DNA of 64,000 nt from positions 186,001 through 250,000 of the forward strand of contig OZ242006.1 in assembly GCA_965204705.1 (NCBI GenBank), in the 5' to 3' direction. The stretch comes from Bin5 sp965204705. Lineage in GTDB: Bacteria > Chloroflexota > Anaerolineae > Caldilineales > Caldilineaceae. This document shows, one piece after another, positions 35,041-43,463 of the stretch. Each line of letters opens with the position of its first letter. The stretch's first letter is position 1. The notes under the pieces are model-generated. The model saw nothing but the letters and a program-made list of their open reading frames with translations, was not told the DNA's origin and did no database searches. The position numbers were made by a program, and so were the translations under genes.

Positions 35041-35688
35041 TTGTCAGAGATCAATTGGGTGAACGATCACTTCCGCTTCCCGATCTTATCCTCTTCTCCC
35101 CTGGACACTCAAAATCTCGGCGAACTGCTGGGGCGGACGATTCGTTTTCCGCAACCGCCCGGTGTCGGCGAGCGGCCGCGAACCGGCGGCGCCCTGATCG
35201 GACTTGTGGGCGAATTGGGCGCAGGCAAGACGACCTTTGCGCAAGGTCTGGCCAGAGGATTGGGCGTGCAGGCGCGCATCACCAGCCCCACATTTACCCT
35301 GATCAACGAATATACCTCCCCGACAGAGGACGTGCGCCTGTTCCACGTCGATAGTTACCGGCTGTCCGGCAACGGAGAGTCCATTGCCGGCGAGATGTAC
35401 GGGTTGGGCATGGATGAGATTCTCGACGCCGTCGAAGAAGAACTGTTCGACAACGGGGGCTCCACACCGGACACTGCCGCCATGCGCCATGTCGTGGTTA
35501 TCGAATGGGCTGACCGCCTTGGAAACCTGCTGCCGGCCGACCGCCTGACGGTTCGTTTCGACTGCGGGGCAGAGGACGGTTCCGAAAGGACGTTGCGCTT
35601 CTGTGCCGCCGGCCCCCACAGCGGGGCCTTGCTGACGGCGTTGCGGACCGAGGCGGCCTGCATCAAGGGGCGGGAATCCAGTTGCTGA
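35041..35688 (+). CDS. tsaE: tRNA threonylcarbamoyladenosine biosynthesis ATPase TsaE
   Basis: This 215-residue protein has the TsaE core: P-loop GELGAGKTTFAQGLARGLG, then SPTFTLINEY and FHVDSYRL. TsaE acts with TsaB and TsaD in making t6A37 on ANN-decoding tRNAs. The frame opens at TTG 35041, and the N-terminal 40 residues and C-terminal 60 residues extend beyond the usual 150-residue length, so the true start may be further in. No tsaB or tsaD lies adjacent; CBS-domain genes follow. Confidence 0.88.
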   Translation: MSEINWVNDHFRFPILSSSPLDTQNLGELLGRTIRFPQPPGVGERPRTGGALIGLVGELGAGKTTFAQGLARGLGVQARITSPTFTLINEYTSPTEDVRLFHVDSYRLSGNGESIAGEMYGLGMDEILDAVEEELFDNGGSTPDTAAMRHVVVIEWADRLGNLLPADRLTVRFDCGAEDGSERTLRFCAAGPHSGALLTALRTEAACIKGRESSC

Positions 35689-35715
35689 ACGCGAATTACC
35701 GGGGTGGAGGCGCCG

Positions 35716-36141
35716 ATGGGGTCCGATAGCAGCCAGGTACAGCACTGGATGACGCCGAATCCGCATACCTGCCATCAGGAGGACTCGCTGGCGGACGCCC
35801 GCGACCTCATGGCGGAGCACCACTGCCGCCGCCTGCCGGTTGTGGATGACAACGGTCATCTGATCGGCATCGTCAGCTTCGGTGATCTGCGCCAGGCGGC
35901 CCCGTCCAGTGTCTCCACGTTGAGCCTGTTCGAGATCAACTATTTCTGGGCGAAGCTGCCTGTCAGCGACGCCATGACCGTCGATCCGGTGACCGTTGCG
36001 CCGGACAGTTCGATTCATGTCGCCTCCCGCCTGATGCTGGACCAGAGGATCGGCGGGCTGCCCGTGGTTGCAGAACGTAAGGTCGTCGGCATCTTCACAA
36101 CGACCGATGTCCTGCGGTTCGTCGTCGAGCACGCCTCCTAG
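35716..36141 (+). CDS. CBS-domain pair protein
   Basis: This 141-residue protein contains two CBS motifs: the first from HWMTPNPHTC to HLIGIVSFGDL, the second from DAMTVDPVTVAPDSS to VVGIFTTTDVL. Tandem CBS domains bind adenosyl ligands (AMP, ATP, AdoMet) and usually sense energy state. ATG 35716 is taken as start; a GTG 12 bases upstream is possible. It is immediately followed by a second, similar gene. Confidence 0.85.
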   Translation: MGSDSSQVQHWMTPNPHTCHQEDSLADARDLMAEHHCRRLPVVDDNGHLIGIVSFGDLRQAAPSSVSTLSLFEINYFWAKLPVSDAMTVDPVTVAPDSSIHVASRLMLDQRIGGLPVVAERKVVGIFTTTDVLRFVVEHAS

Positions 36142-36183
36142 AGAGGACTTTGGTTCGCGGCCGGTACTGCCGGTTCCCGCACT

Positions 36184-36663
36184 ATGGAGTCACCAATGCA
36201 CCGCATACTGGTAAGCGAAATCATGAGCGCGCCCGTGATCACGATCGATCCCGACGCGCTGGCCGTGGACGCCGCGCAGCTGATGGAAGATAACAATGTG
36301 CGCCGCATCATAGTGATCGACCAGGACGGCTATATGTGCGGGATCGTCACCGATGCCGATGTGCTGGAGGCGGAAACGGCCGAAAGCGTGGCCAGCCGCT
36401 ACGATCCGGGCCTTGATGAGGTGTGGCTGACAGTGCGGGATGTGATGACCGCCGACGTATTTGCCATCGCGCCGGAAGCATCGATCGGTCAGCTGGTAGA
36501 GAAGATGATGGAGACCAAGATCGGCGGCATCCCCGTGGTGCAGGCGGCAGACGCCGGCGGCCGGCAACTCCTGCCCATCGGCATCGTTACCGAGACCGAC
36601 ATCTTTCGCCTGATCAGCGAAGCCTGGCGCGCCGACGAGGCGTCGAACACCGGTGATCAATAG
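36184..36663 (+). CDS. second CBS-domain pair protein
   Basis: This 159-residue paralogue has CBS repeats at SEIMSAPVITIDPDAL-GIVTDADVL and RDVMTADVFAIAPEAS-GIVTETDIF. It starts at ATG 36184, 42 bases after the previous gene, so the two probably form a unit. The pair could form a heteromeric adenosine-nucleotide sensor. No effector domain is attached. Confidence 0.85.
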   Translation: MESPMHRILVSEIMSAPVITIDPDALAVDAAQLMEDNNVRRIIVIDQDGYMCGIVTDADVLEAETAESVASRYDPGLDEVWLTVRDVMTADVFAIAPEASIGQLVEKMMETKIGGIPVVQAADAGGRQLLPIGIVTETDIFRLISEAWRADEASNTGDQ

Positions 36664-36804
36664 TGGAATTACATACTTTACCGTATGCGTGCGGCGTGTG
36701 GGAGCTCACTAAAATAGTCCAGTAACTTCGCAGCCATAGTCAATTTTCGCCCCTGAATCAGGCGGGCAATGGCGTTTCTTTCTCCGCATTCATAGTCTTT
36801 GCGG

Positions 36805-36860
36805 GCGGTCGGGCCTTCGGCCCTCCCTTGTGCGGGGGGACTCCCCCCGCAACGCCCCCC
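36805..36860 (-). repeat. dispersed hairpin repeat core, copy C
   Basis: Reverse-oriented core of the repeat seen at 26359 and 49962: a GGGCCTTCGGCCC stem and a GGGGGGACTCCCCCC hairpin lie adjacent. It sits in the 428-base gap between the CBS gene and the E1-beta gene; nothing else in that gap is recognisable. Confidence 0.7.
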
Positions 36861-37091
36861 TGACACCAGCCCCGCCGCCTGTGCAGGCCATATTCGCAAG
36901 TCGCCGCCACCCACAAGGGCTTCGCCTGACCCCGAAACGTGACCGCGATCGAGGGTTAACCAGGCAAGACGGATGTTGGGCCACTCAGGCACTGCGGTGG
37001 CGCGAACGGCGTTACAACAATCCTGCAAATTCTGATTCAGTGAGATTGCACACGGCTTACCGCTTAGTGGTTACATTTCCTCTCTGGTATT

Positions 37092-38126
37092 TCATCCCCT
37101 CCCACACATGGCTTTAGCCATCTCGACCACCTTTTCGGCGTTGGGGATCGTCAAGTCCTCCATCGCGGGGGAGAACGGTACCGGCACGCTCAAGGCGCCG
37201 ATGCGCTTTACCGGGACGTCCAGATAGTAGAATGCGCCATCGGCGATGACCGAGGCAATTTCACCGGTGACGCCATACTGCCGGTAGCCCTCGTCGACCA
37301 CAAGCGCCCGGCTGGTCTTTCGGGCCGACTGAATCAGAGTCTCAGCGTCCAGAGGGGACGTCGTGCGGGGATCGATCAGCTCTGCGCTGATGCCGGCCGC
37401 GGCCAGTTTATCGGCCGCTTCCAGGGCAACGTACACCATTGAACTGGTCGCGACAATTGTGATGTCGTCGCCTGTTCGCTTGATGTCCGCCTGGCCCAGC
37501 GGGAGGGTATACTCCTCCTCCGGCACCGGCCCCGCCTGTTGAAAGAGCGCCCTGTCCTCGAAAAACACGACCGGATTGTCGTCGCGGATGGCGCTTTTCA
37601 TCAGCCCTTTGGCGTCGTATGGCGTGGCGGGTATCGCCACCTTCAGGCCGGGAATGTGGCTGAAGAGCGCATGCAGAGACTGGCTGTGCTGGGCGGCAGT
37701 GCGGCTACCGGCGCCCATGGTCGTCCGCAGGACCATGGGAACCTTCAGCTTGCCGCCGGACATGTAGTGGGTCTTGGCCGCCTGGTTGACCAGCTGATCC
37801 ATCACCAGGGTGGCAAAGTCGCAAAACATGATGTCCACAATGGGCCGCATACCGGTGATGGCCGCGCCCACACCGATGCCGGCGATTCCCGCCTCCGAGA
37901 TGGGCGAATCGATCACCCGCTCCGGGCCGAACTTCTCAAACAGGCCGACGAACACTTTGAATACCGAGCCGGCCACGGCGATATCTTCACCGATGGCGAA
38001 GACGCGCTCGTCGCGGGTCATCTCCTCGGCAACAGCTTCGTGAATGGCCTGGCCGAAGGTGATTTGACGTTCGCCCGGCGCGTGGATGGCCGGGCTGCAC
38101 CGGATTCCGTTCTCAAGCATAGACAT
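37092..38126 (-). CDS. 2-oxoacid dehydrogenase E1 component, beta subunit
   Basis: This 344-residue protein matches the transketolase-like beta subunit of pyruvate, acetoin or branched-chain 2-oxoacid dehydrogenases. Typical stretches are ITFGQAIHEAVAEEM, the glycine-rich ISEAGIAGIGVGAAITG, and the C-terminal LVVDEGYRQYG. The start at ATG 38126 is supported by AGGTGG upstream. An alpha subunit (thiamine-diphosphate binding) normally lies immediately before it; instead the upstream DNA is repeat and MITE sequence. The partner may be encoded elsewhere or have been separated by insertion. Substrate cannot be set. Confidence 0.87.
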   Translation of the reverse strand: MSMLENGIRCSPAIHAPGERQITFGQAIHEAVAEEMTRDERVFAIGEDIAVAGSVFKVFVGLFEKFGPERVIDSPISEAGIAGIGVGAAITGMRPIVDIMFCDFATLVMDQLVNQAAKTHYMSGGKLKVPMVLRTTMGAGSRTAAQHSQSLHALFSHIPGLKVAIPATPYDAKGLMKSAIRDDNPVVFFEDRALFQQAGPVPEEEYTLPLGQADIKRTGDDITIVATSSMVYVALEAADKLAAAGISAELIDPRTTSPLDAETLIQSARKTSRALVVDEGYRQYGVTGEIASVIADGAFYYLDVPVKRIGALSVPVPFSPAMEDLTIPNAEKVVEMAKAMCGRG

Positions 38127-38291
38127 GCCGCTCCACCTCGCTTTCACTTGGGAATGACGCTCCGTAGGGGCGCCCCTCGCGGGTGCCCTCTCCTGTAGGC
38201 TCCGTTAGAGAAACGTCGACACTTTTCCTCTGGCCCTGCACAGGAAGGATAATAGGACATTCAATTCCCATCAACAATGGTCCCGGTCACT

Positions 38292-38596
38292 AGGGCTTGT
38301 TGACGTTTGCCTTTTTTAGATATGCCAAAGCAAAACACTTTTTTGTCCACGGAGGGCCACAGAGGACCACGGAGAACACCTTTTTGTCCACGGAGGGCCA
38401 TAGAGGACCACGGAGAACACCTTTTTGTCCACGAAGGGCCACGAAGAACACCTTTCTCTGTCCACGAAGGGCCAGGGAGGGCCGCGGAGAACACCTGGGG
38501 CCTATCAAGTTTTCATTTCGCAGCTGCGCAGTTCTTCAGGGATCAGCCGCATTTTGCTACCGCGGATCGCTATACCGTCAAACGTCAACGCTTCCT
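38292..38596. repeat. MITE-like element 1 sharing IS5-type ends
   Basis: About 305 bp with terminal inverted repeats AGGGCTTGTTGACGTTTG (left) and AGGAAGCGTTGACGTTTG (right, read inward), flanked by CTAG at both ends. Inside are four tandem, diverging units of about 30-42 bp containing TTGTCCACGGAGGGCCA. The 3' half is nearly the same as in element 2 at 43212. No coding capacity. The ends match the adjacent IS, so its transposase could mobilise it. Confidence 0.8.
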
Positions 38597-38617
38597 AGGA
38601 GTCGGTTTTTAGTTTTT

Positions 38618-39444
38618 AGGTTTCGTTGACGTTTGATTAGTTTTGTCACATTGGCGACAATAGGAGGATGTCTACAAAGAGAATTGCCGACCATCAGTGG
38701 CAGAAACTGTACGCATTTTTGCAAAGACACCCTCGTGCCTACGCAGGGCAAGAGGAAAAGTGTCGCCGTTTTGTTGAGGCAGTTCACTGGATTCTGCGCA
38801 CTGGCGCCCAGTGGCGTGAACTGCCTGACAGATATGGAAAGTGGAACAGTGTATTCAAGCGCTTCGCACGCTGGGAAGAGAACGGTGTTTGGGCTGATAT
38901 GTTCAGACAGTTCGCCCAGGACCCAGACATGGCAGCGGTGATGCCCGACAGTACTGCTGTACGCGCCCATATGTGCGCAGCGGGCGGGTCCAAAAAGGGG
39001 GCGGTCAGCAAGAACAGTGCCTAGGTCGGAGTCGGGGCGGATTCAGCAGCAAGATCCATCTCCTCGTCGATGCCCTTGGCTTGCCCCTAAAGTTCATCTT
39101 GACCGGTGGTGAACGCCATGATATGACCCAAGCTGAATCGTTGCTCGCCCCTTTCCATTTTGACGCCGTTATTGCCGATAAAGGCTACGATTCTGACCCG
39201 TTGCGAGAGCTGCTCGCAGCTCAACAGGTAGAGGCGGTCATCCCTTCCCGCCGCTATCGCAAGCAACCACGGGACTATGACCGCATCCGCTACCGAGAAC
39301 GCAACATCGTCGAACGTTTCATCAACAAAATCAAGTGGTACCGACGCATTTTCACTCGCTATGAAAAACTCGCACGACGTTTCATGGCCTTCTTACATTT
39401 TGCTTCTACGTTGTTCTGGCTCGAACAAAATGTCAACGAGCCCT
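38618..39444 (+). mobile_element. IS5-family insertion sequence with frameshifted transposase
   Basis: About 827 bp bounded by inverted repeats AGGTTTCGTTGACGTTTG (left) and AGGGCTCGTTGACATTTT (right, read inward). Flanking TTAG and CTAG fit the YTAR-type target of this group. It contains one transposase split across two frames. It begins 21 bases after MITE element 1, so an alternative reading is a single larger unit from 38292 to 39444. Confidence 0.83.
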
Positions 39445-39446
39445 AG
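38668..39446 (+). CDS. IS5-family transposase, orfAB joined by -1 frameshift
   Basis: The first frame runs 38668-39024 (MSTKRIADHQWQKLY) and the second overlaps it, ending at 39446. The slippery heptamer A-AAG-GGG at 38994-39000 sits in the correct phase for a -1 shift that joins SKKG to GGQQEQCLGRSRGGF. The DDE residues fall in MPDSTAVRAH (first frame), VIADKGYDSD and RERNIVERFINKIKW (second frame). The stop codon TAG is completed by the target bases just beyond the element's right end. It appears intact. Confidence 0.85.
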
Positions 39447-40033
39447 TGAACTGCTGGGTCCGCGGGGAAGGGCAACATCGTTTTGATCCGCGAAGGGGCG
39501 CGAGGAAAATCTAACGGCGATTTGTCCACGGAGGGATGCGGAGAAGGGCAACATCCTCAGAGTTGTTGGTTGGGGAGGTGAGGGAGGGGCGCCGAAAATG
39601 GAAAAGGGCGCCCACAAGGGGCGCCCCTACCTTTTGTCGGTTGCTATCGGTTGAAAAACTGATCTTCAGTCGCCGAGAACCTTATGAATTTGTGACTGCG
39701 CACTATGATTTGCGCTGTTCTCGGCTTTTTTTCGAAGTCAGGCTCGAATCAGGTAGTGTCCAGAGGTCTTACCCCAATTAGATGCAATCGCCCTGGCTTC
39801 CTGTCGAGATGATGGGCCTCTACCGGAATTCAGGCAGTGCAGCCTCAACCATAAGGTGCAGGTCCGGGCAGGGAAGTCTACTTGCGGTTATCCTTCCTTC
39901 TGCCTTAACCACCATGCTCAGGTTCCTTTCCTCTTTTGAGGTCTGGTTAGGGAGTTGAGCTTCGGAATCTTCCGCTTCCGAGTCCTGCTTGAGGACAGTA
40001 GAACGACGCGCTGCCTGGCGCACTTGGGGCTCA
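39447..40033. other. intergenic stretch with repeats
   Basis: Nearly 590 bases without a supported gene. GTGAACTGC-GGGTCCGCGG-GAAGGGCA right after the IS recurs near 43152, and a GGGGCGCCCCT hairpin repeat lies near 39617. A terminator-like hairpin is listed separately. Confidence 0.5.
39672..39732 (+). terminator. terminator-like hairpin with T-tract
   Basis: GCCGAGAAC (39672-39680) and GTTCTCGGC (39717-39725) form a perfect 9-bp stem followed by seven Ts. The 36-base loop is long for an intrinsic terminator, so activity is uncertain; it could stop readthrough from the IS. Confidence 0.45.
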
Positions 40034-42871
40034 TCAAAATAATATGTAGCCCGGCTCGACACGAACGTAGGTGCCGTCACAGTGTGCCAAGCCCGTCAGG
40101 TAGGTAGACAACTCTGAGTAGTGGCTCTTCCACTGGGTGGGAATACAGCCAGTGAGGCGGTTGCCAAAGAGTTTCGCATGTGTCAGTTTCGACAAGTTAC
40201 CCAACTCTGATGGGATCGAACCGTCCAGATCATTCTGATTAAGGGTGAGAGTCTCCAGCTTGGAGAGGTTGCCCAAGGAGGAAGGGATCGACCCGGTCAG
40301 TTCATTGCTGTGGAGGTACAGGTCCTTCAGTTTGGAGAGCTTGCCCAGCGACGACGGGATCGAACCGGTCAAATTATTGCGAGACAGGAGGAGAGTCTCC
40401 AGCTTGGAGAGGTTGCCCAGCGTCGACGGAATCGACCCGGTCAGTTCATTGTGGGTGAGGCTCAGGTACTTCAGTTTGGAGAGCTTGCTCAGCGACGACG
40501 GAATCTCCCCGATGAAATCACTGGCGCCGAGGTAGAGTTTCTCCAGGTTGGAGAGGTTGCCCAGCGATGACGGGATGCTGGTATCGACAAAGTCATTGCT
40601 GGCGAGGCCCAGGTACTTCAGTTTGGAGAGGTTGCCCAGCGACGACGGAACCGCGCCGTTGAGGTCATTGCCGTTTAAGTTCAAGTGCTCCAATTTGGAA
40701 AGGTTGGCTAAAGAAGCTGGAATCGGACCGGTCAGTTCACTGTGAGTTATTACCAGGTACGTCAATTTGGAAAGGTTGCCCAGGGACGACGGAATCGAGC
40801 CAGTCAATCCGTCATTGTAGCCTAATTCCAAGTATGTCAAATTGGAAAGGTTGCCCAGCGACAACGGGATCGACCCGGTCAGCCGTGGATTGTGTTCGAG
40901 GTCCAGGTGCGTCAGTTTGGAGAGGTTGCCCAGCGACGACGGAATCGACCCGATGAAATCACTGGCGCCGAGGTAGAGTTTCTCCAGGTTGGAGAGGTTG
41001 CCCAGCGATGACGGGATGCGCTTACCGACAAAATCATTGCTGGCGAGGTTCAGGTACTTCAGTTTGGAGAGGTTGCCCAGCGACGACGGAACCGAGCCGC
41101 TGAGTTCATTGCCGTTCAAGTCCAAGTGCTCCAGTTTGGAAAGGTTGCCCAGGGATGACGGGATCGTTCCGTCCAAATCGTTGCTGTCAAGTTTCAATTC
41201 GGTGACGCGACCATCTTGTGTCTTGACGCCGAACCATTGGCCAATCGGCTCGGTGCTGAGCCAGTTCGTATTGTCCTTCCAACTGCCGCCGCCGGTTGCG
41301 TTGTAAAGTGCAACCAGGGCCGCCCTGTCTGAATCTGAGGAAGAGCCGGTCAATGTTGCCTGCGTTACGGTCGCCGTCGGTGTCAGTGTTGGTGTCGCGG
41401 TCGCGGTCGCAGTCGCCGTTGCCGTCCCCTCATCACCAATCTGCGGGCTCTGCAGTGTGGGAGAGGCTGTCGGAGTGGCCGTGTGTGCACCGATCGTTAC
41501 AGGCGCGAAGGAGGACCATGCGCTCGTCACCCCGGTGGAGCCCACTGAGCGGATAGCGTAGTGGTAGGTCTTGCCTACAACAAGGTTGGAGTGTGAGAAG
41601 GTGGTGCCTGTCAGGCTGTTCCCGCCGATCTCCTGCCAGCCGTCGTCTGTGGTCCACACCCACAGCTCATAGCGCGCTGCGCCCATCACCGCGGACCACG
41701 CCAAGTTCACGTTGTTCCCTATGTTATCTGCCGACAGCGATGGTACCGCCGGCGGTGTCGCGGTGGCTGTAGCGGTGGGCGTGGCTTCCGGCGGAGGTAC
41801 AGGCGTTTTGGTCGGCGTGGCAGTGGGCGTAGCAGTGGCCGTCGGTGTTGGCGTCGGTGTCGCTGTCGGTGTCGCGGTTGGCTCCTGCGGTTCGTCCGCC
41901 GAGCCGGCCGGGTCAGCCGGCGGCGTGGGCGTAGCAGTGGCTGTCGCTGTCGGCGTCAGCGTCGGCGTCAGCGTCGGCGTCGGTGTCGGCGTTAGTGTCG
42001 GTGTCGGCGTCGCTGTCGGTGTCGCGGTTGGCTCCTGCGGTTCGTCCACCGAGCCGGCCGGGTCAGCCGGCGGCGTGGGCGTAGCAGTGGTCGTCGGCGT
42101 TGTCGTACGTGTCGGAGTCGGCGTCGGTGTCGGCGTCGCCGTTGGCTCCTGCGGTTCGTCCGCCGAGCCGGCCGGGTCAGCCGGCGGCGTGTCGGTGACG
42201 GCAGGCGTGAGCGTCGTAGTTGGCGTGGCCGAGTTTGGGGTCACATATTCAGACCAGGCGCTTATCTCTCCCTGAGCACCCACTGCGCGGACAGCGTAGT
42301 AGTTACCGGTCCCGGCCGGAACGTCTTCATGTGTGAAGATCGTGCCCGTCAGATTTTCTCCCCCAATCTGTACCCAGTTGTTGACACTGTCCCAAACCCA
42401 CAGCTCGTAACGCACAGCGCCCGTCACAGTTGTCCAGGTCAGTTCCACGTCACTGCCTGCCATCTGCGCTGTCAGAACCGGGGCAGCCAAAGCAGCATCG
42501 GAATCTGAGGACACGGTCACAGAGGCGTACTCCGACCACGCGCTTGTATCGCCGGCGGCGTTCACTGTGCGGATGGCGTAGTAGTAGGTGACCCCGGCTG
42601 TAACGTTCTGATGAGTAAACGACGTGCCTGTCAGGCTGTCTCCCCCAATCTTCTGCCAGGCCGGGTCACTGGCCCACCAGACCCACAGGTCATATCGAAC
42701 TGCGCCATCAATGCTGTTCCAACTGATTTCGACAGAGTTGTCTCCGGCCACTACATTCAGGGAAGGCGCTGGCAATGCAGCCTGCGCGTCAGCCATTTTC
42801 GTTCTGACCGGCAGGAGCGCCAACAACACGATGAAGATAGCCGAGTGAACAACAGCAGATTGGAAGCGCAT
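40034..42871 (-). CDS. secreted fibronectin-III / leucine-rich-repeat protein
   Basis: This 945-residue protein has an N-terminal signal peptide (AIFIVLLALLP) and is predicted to be exported. Two fibronectin-III-like domains follow (about 35-120 and 130-215, each with VRY-LWVW and YYYAIRTV-like strands). Then comes a long Thr/Pro/Ala linker, a third such domain and a second linker. The rest is about fourteen 24-residue leucine-rich repeats of plant-like type, consensus IPSSLGNLSKLxxLxLxxN. The near identity of repeats suggests recent expansion. No anchor is visible at the C-terminus. It may bind carbohydrate or protein at the cell surface; the exact ligand is unknown. Confidence 0.87.
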   Translation of the reverse strand: MRFQSAVVHSAIFIVLLALLPVRTKMADAQAALPAPSLNVVAGDNSVEISWNSIDGAVRYDLWVWWASDPAWQKIGGDSLTGTSFTHQNVTAGVTYYYAIRTVNAAGDTSAWSEYASVTVSSDSDAALAAPVLTAQMAGSDVELTWTTVTGAVRYELWVWDSVNNWVQIGGENLTGTIFTHEDVPAGTGNYYAVRAVGAQGEISAWSEYVTPNSATPTTTLTPAVTDTPPADPAGSADEPQEPTATPTPTPTPTRTTTPTTTATPTPPADPAGSVDEPQEPTATPTATPTPTLTPTPTPTLTPTLTPTATATATPTPPADPAGSADEPQEPTATPTATPTPTPTATATPTATPTKTPVPPPEATPTATATATPPAVPSLSADNIGNNVNLAWSAVMGAARYELWVWTTDDGWQEIGGNSLTGTTFSHSNLVVGKTYHYAIRSVGSTGVTSAWSSFAPVTIGAHTATPTASPTLQSPQIGDEGTATATATATATPTLTPTATVTQATLTGSSSDSDRAALVALYNATGGGSWKDNTNWLSTEPIGQWFGVKTQDGRVTELKLDSNDLDGTIPSSLGNLSKLEHLDLNGNELSGSVPSSLGNLSKLKYLNLASNDFVGKRIPSSLGNLSNLEKLYLGASDFIGSIPSSLGNLSKLTHLDLEHNPRLTGSIPLSLGNLSNLTYLELGYNDGLTGSIPSSLGNLSKLTYLVITHSELTGPIPASLANLSKLEHLNLNGNDLNGAVPSSLGNLSKLKYLGLASNDFVDTSIPSSLGNLSNLEKLYLGASDFIGEIPSSLSKLSKLKYLSLTHNELTGSIPSTLGNLSKLETLLLSRNNLTGSIPSSLGKLSKLKDLYLHSNELTGSIPSSLGNLSKLETLTLNQNDLDGSIPSELGNLSKLTHAKLFGNRLTGCIPTQWKSHYSELSTYLTGLAHCDGTYVRVEPGYILF

Positions 42872-43211
42872 TGTGACTTTCTCTTAGTGTTTGTTTGGGG
42901 GGCAGGTCATTCCCGCCCTCCCTCTGACAAGGATGTGGCGCCTTCGGCGGCCATCATCGAACTCTGAAGACCGAATAAGAAGACAGTATACACTATTTCA
43001 TATGGAATTTGTGTGCCAGTTTGCAGTCTGTTATGTCATTCTCGCGTCAAATCCCGAAGTGGCGAGGGGCCAGGGGAACGGCGGGGGGACGGCAGGGGTT
43101 AGGGGCGAGGGGCCAGGGGAACGGCAGTTTTTAGTAGTCGGTTGCGGGTTTTTGGTGAACTGCCGGGTCCGCGGAGAAGGGCAGAACGGCAGTTTTTAGT
43201 AGTCAGTTTTT
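42872..43211. other. intergenic stretch before MITE element 2
   Basis: About 340 bases with no supported gene. It holds direct repeats of GGCGAGGGGCCAGGGGAACGG (near 43060-43125, up to one mismatch) and a GAACTGCCGGGTCCGCGG motif also found after the IS at 39447. The promoter of the leucine-rich-repeat gene should lie near 42880-42990 but is not clear. Confidence 0.4.
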
Positions 43212-43463
43212 AGGGTTCGTTGACGTTTGCCTTTTTTGAGATGTGCCAGAGCAAACACCTTTTTTGTCCACGGAGGGCCACAGAGGACCACGGAGAACAC
43301 CTTTTTTCCACGAAGGGCCACTAAGGGCCACGAAGAACACCGGGGGCCTATCAAGTTTTCGTTTCGCAGCTGCGCAGTTCTTCAGGGATCAGCCGTACTT
43401 TGCTACCGCGGATCGCTATATCGTCAAACGTCAATGCGTCCTAATCAAACGTCAACGTACCCT
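43212..43463. repeat. MITE-like element 2 touching the mocA-like stop codon
   Basis: About 252 bp with terminal repeats AGGGTTCGTTGACGTTTG and AGGGTACGTTGACGTTTG (right, read inward). The interior matches element 1, including TTGTCCACGGAGGGCCA units (two instead of four) and ATCAAGTTTTCGTTTCGCAG. Flanks are TTAG and CTAA. An inner copy of the right-end motif ends near 43442. Two of the three bases of the neighbouring gene's stop codon come from this element. Confidence 0.8.

Noticed and set aside
41740..42220. Regular GTCGGCGTC-type repeats as a CRISPR array
   Set aside because: They are codons of Thr/Pro/Ala linkers in the leucine-rich-repeat protein, with no spacers.
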